DNA of 43,788 bases from contig JAKSBQ010000379.1 of the NCBI GenBank assembly GCA_022361075.1, forward strand, positions 1 to 43,788, given 5' to 3'. The position numbers and the translations under genes were made by a program. The notes under the pieces were generated by a model. The model did not search any database. It worked only from the letters and a program-made list of their open reading frames with translations, and had not been told where the DNA came from. This stretch comes from Opitutales bacterium (GTDB taxonomy: Bacteria; Verrucomicrobiota; Verrucomicrobiia; Opitutales; JAFGAQ01). How positions within the stretch are numbered: position 1 is the first letter of the stretch; the number at the start of each line of letters is the position of its first letter. Positions 42,501 to 43,788 of the stretch are shown here, piece by piece.

Positions 42501-42943
42501 ACAACGAAATTGTTTCCGGTTCCTTCGGAATTATCGAACAGTTGAACGGAATCTCAAATCCCAATGTTCGCAAATGGCGCGCAAACCTTACGACTAGCTA
42601 CCAGTTCCAGCAGGGGCGCCTGAAAGGGCTCCGCATCGGTGCATCTGCTCGTTACCGGGACAAGGGTGTGACGGGATTTGCAGCTAAGCAGGTCGATGGG
42701 CTCGACGTGCTCGATATCAGCAAGCCTTATTACAACGAATCTGAGATCTTCGTGGATGCGATGGTGGCTTATCGTGGCACCTTGCGTGACGGCAAATACA
42801 ATTACCGCGTTCAGCTCAACGTGCGTAACCTGTTCGACAACTCAGATCTTTACGTTACGGACTCTGCGAGCTCGGGTCGCCCGGTTACTTGGGCAGGTTA
42901 CGAGACGCGGACTTGGATTCTGTCCACGAACCTGGAGTTCTGA
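39560..42943 (+). CDS. TonB-dependent outer-membrane receptor
   Basis: An outer-membrane transporter of about 1127 aa that would import oligosaccharides or other ligands using TonB energy. The signal peptide is TVSLAALCAFCHTFLNAQ. It is followed by a segment with YELSPFVVDSSDTDGY, typical of verrucomicrobial receptors and likely to include a TonB-box region. The plug domain includes TRLRTDVKDLGAQIDIFSQD and GPNSILFGLGQAGATINSTL. The remainder is a large beta-barrel with alternating aromatic residues, ending in the expected C-terminal phenylalanine (TRTWILSTNLEF). ATG 39560 is preceded by AGGTG; GTG 39548 is less likely. No SusD-like partner gene is adjacent, in contrast to Bacteroidota systems. 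Confidence 0.93.
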   Translation: MKLKKLPQSYCVRTVSLAALCAFCHTFLNAQDDDLGDDVYELSPFVVDSSDTDGYLTKSTTAGTRLRTDVKDLGAQIDIFSQDFLDDIAASDPEEAFLYSLNVENEMENPNYGNGTRAQFERDGPATVSRGIGDGRGTGSTNARNFFETKIRTHGYNLETLAISSGPNSILFGLGQAGATINSTLKRADLSRNFGSIGTKFDNHGTKAYNLDLNRILIEDKLALRFAMLDSDKQSYMQGSYDKQYRMYGALTYKINDKINIRVHYEDIDEVEAPTQYRQFQDNISPFLRDGGGVFYDPADGGRPRWMSNASGREALLVDASGNLDIDTVGITKWNNSFGARSDEGHDYIEWASLNGITDSYAYDPNFVRALDDKRVTFSPESLDLFNLPFRTVNPWGDTMRRTRDAKILTAFVEVNPFKDFYVEFAYNDEELEAFQFGYNRSFNYGVFIDTQKFLPNGDPNPNAGNLFMQDDGWGWATPKTEKEFRATATYEYDFRERNSFSDRVKDFLGTHRFAYLYSQRRSTEIRANSFHLWGQNSDGSTPSFLAGRAAQVGDPRSRWAVNGDRRVSLRQYLLPQNGYQLQVVPGFEPGNALSSIPDPGGTGDLRALHWSEETGAHRLFPFDRDITSNMIAYQGYLWGDRLILTYGRRVDALKERQLEGGEFNALAFSSAEWANGEVPTYVPPGTQNGQGPWYTSLDWEDEYGPSNDNTNTNYGVVFRPIGIADWLTFHYNEATNNNAGSVRFDVDGEPHDPLSGEGKDYGFRLDLLNDRLIFKYNRYETSVVGTLANNADRGLRGKFREQEERFFEVDPDNFVLDGFDSFSGQRDLYLPVMNLKSEGDEFTITALPAKGWNIRFTAAKTESVQSDIATSYVEWGKQRASFWSTVRWHEQDLDGTFKPVVEWRPDPVTGDIPTREELIAGGFTRIDPATGALEMDPSTGEVVVYRTRLGAVGDTPLSGWENVAINDNAANPETMKEHYDNEIVSGSFGIIEQLNGISNPNVRKWRANLTTSYQFQQGRLKGLRIGASARYRDKGVTGFAAKQVDGLDVLDISKPYYNESEIFVDAMVAYRGTLRDGKYNYRVQLNVRNLFDNSDLYVTDSASSGRPVTWAGYETRTWILSTNLEF

Positions 42944-42993
42944 TCTAAACATCTTTTCTTAGGTCATTAGTTAAACATAGTCTAAATAATGGG

Positions 42994-43029
42994 AGGCATC
43001 ACCGCTCGGGGGTGATGCCTTTTTCTTTT
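42994..43029 (+). terminator. Intrinsic terminator after the TonB-dependent receptor gene
   Basis: A 10-bp stem (AGGCATCACC with GGTGATGCCT) around a short C/G-rich loop is followed by TTTTTCTTTT. It ends the receptor transcript, so the following DUF1080 gene needs its own promoter. Confidence 0.93.
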
Positions 43030-43085
43030 CGAGAACCTTAGTTCTCCTGCTTGAATTTGGCCCAGTCGTGCTGTAAAGATTGAAC

Positions 43086-43788
43086 ATGGTAAAAAAAATC
43101 GCCCCCTTGGTTCTGTTTGTATTCATTTCAGCTTTACAGCCTTTTGCTTATTGTGATTCGTATGTTGACGACGGATTTACTTCCCTTTTCAACGGAGAAG
43201 ACTTCGATGGATGGAATCTGAAAATTCGAGGAGGAGAGCCCGGAGAGGCGGCCAAAGTGTTTGCGATAGCTGATGGTGGGGGCATGGTGCATGTGTTTAA
43301 AAACTATCCTGACGGATTTGAGCTAAACACGGGCAACAGCTACACACACGGATTGATGTATACTGAGAAATCTTACAGCAAATACATCTTCCGCTTTGAA
43401 TATAAATGGGGTGAGAAGCGCACCAATAATTTCAAACAGTTCCAGTATGACGCTGGCATGTATTACCACGTCTATAACGACAAAATCTGGCCTTGGGGGC
43501 TTGAATATCAGGTTCGATACAACCATGTGACGGATGAAAATCACACGGGAGACTACTGGGCCTCAAAGGTAGAGATGCAGTGGTTCTCCGACGACGAAGG
43601 TAAGTACTTTGTGGCGCCGTGGAAGGGAGGAAAACCTCAGGAAATTAGAGGGGGCGAGCACCGGGCAAGCCCTGATGTGGAATACCATGCGCTGGACGGA
43701 GAGTGGAACAGGTGCGAAGTAATTGTGATGGCGGACCATTACTCGATCCACAAATTGAACGGTAAAATCGTAAACTACGCGACGGACT
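43086..43788 (+). CDS. DUF1080 / 3-keto-disaccharide hydrolase-type domain protein, partial (C-terminus off the window)
   Basis: An open frame from the ATG at 43086 runs off the right edge after 234 codons. A signal peptide (KKIAPLVLFVFISALQPFAYC) is followed by a jelly-roll domain with the family motifs FTSLFNGEDFDGWNLKIRGG, SYSKYIFRFEYKWG and MYYHVYNDKIWPWGLEYQVR, plus GEWNRCEVIVMADHYSIHKL near the edge. These match the DUF1080 domain, some members of which hydrolyse 3-keto-glycosides, and which is abundant in sugar-degrading Planctomycetota and Verrucomicrobiota. It is likely part of the polysaccharide locus. Confidence 0.88.
   Translation, partial: MVKKIAPLVLFVFISALQPFAYCDSYVDDGFTSLFNGEDFDGWNLKIRGGEPGEAAKVFAIADGGGMVHVFKNYPDGFELNTGNSYTHGLMYTEKSYSKYIFRFEYKWGEKRTNNFKQFQYDAGMYYHVYNDKIWPWGLEYQVRYNHVTDENHTGDYWASKVEMQWFSDDEGKYFVAPWKGGKPQEIRGGEHRASPDVEYHALDGEWNRCEVIVMADHYSIHKLNGKIVNYATD

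Noticed and set aside
1-43788. Search by eye for CRISPR arrays, tRNA or rRNA genes, insertion sequences and phage genes
   Set aside because: No regularly spaced repeats, no tRNA-like cloverleaf in the intergenic stretches, and no transposase or phage-like products were seen. A short unrecognised RNA gene cannot be excluded without a covariance-model search.

Overview
The window looks like chromosomal DNA from a marine member of the Verrucomicrobiota, most likely class Opitutae. This is inferred from four things: a large TonB-dependent receptor with the YELSPFVV-type N-terminus common in that group, a VPEAST variant of the PEP-CTERM sorting signal, sulfatase and glycosidase genes side by side, and a motile Gram-negative gene set. 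I could run no search, so the taxonomy is an impression, not a result. I see no rRNA, tRNA, CRISPR array, insertion sequence or phage genes.

Layout. (1) 1-3278, minus strand: a tripartite export locus of TolC-type outer-membrane protein, MacA/HlyD-type adaptor and LolC/MacB-type permease (cut by the window edge). (2) 3528-12844, minus strand: a compact flagellar operon in the order fliP-fliQ-fliR-flhB-flhA-flhF-(91-aa membrane protein)-fliA-motA-motB-(80-aa protein), with ATGA overlaps inside fliPQR. No flhG follows flhF, and FlhF has degenerate GTPase motifs. (3) 13138-16163, plus strand: trhO, surE and a secreted repeat protein. (4) 16181-18527, minus strand: an unusual signalling cluster. 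It holds a receiver protein fused to a degenerate NtrC-type AAA+ domain, a paralogous CheY-like receiver and a stand-alone MshEN-like protein. (5) 18591-24294: housekeeping and sugar-nucleotide genes (RidA-like, manC, ruvX, purN, a GbsR/MarR regulator, gmd), interrupted on the minus strand by an inactive-looking C39-peptidase-fold protein. (6) 24372-26321: a PEP-CTERM protein facing, across an AT-rich spacer of about 500 bp, a small exported S26 signal-peptidase-like protein. (7) 26533-33404: a DUF2061 protein, tex, a SprA-related protein, a polytopic glycosyltransferase, a Fur-family regulator and an isochorismatase-like hydrolase with an apparent frameshift. (8) 33409 to the end: a polysaccharide-utilisation region with two sulfatases (minus), a GH43-type lipoprotein, a GH49/GH28-type beta-helix enzyme, a TonB-dependent receptor and a DUF1080 protein cut by the window edge.

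How the genes fit together. FliPQR, FlhB and FlhA form the flagellar export gate. FliA would direct late flagellar transcription, and MotAB are the stator. A sigma-28-like sequence lies just upstream of the SprA-related gene, which could place it in the same regulon. The signalling cluster could feed into motility or surface behaviour, but nothing in the sequence names its target. In region 8 the receptor would import oligosaccharides released by the secreted GH43 and GH49-like enzymes after the sulfatases remove sulfate esters, which suggests a sulfated algal polysaccharide as substrate. Palindromes in the sulfatase/GH43 divergent spacer and upstream of the receptor are plausible operators for substrate-responsive control.

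The best candidates for something undescribed are the REC-pseudoAAA/REC/MshEN cluster, the FlhF variant lacking FlhG, the exported S26-like protease beside a PEP-CTERM protein, and the inactive C39-like protein.
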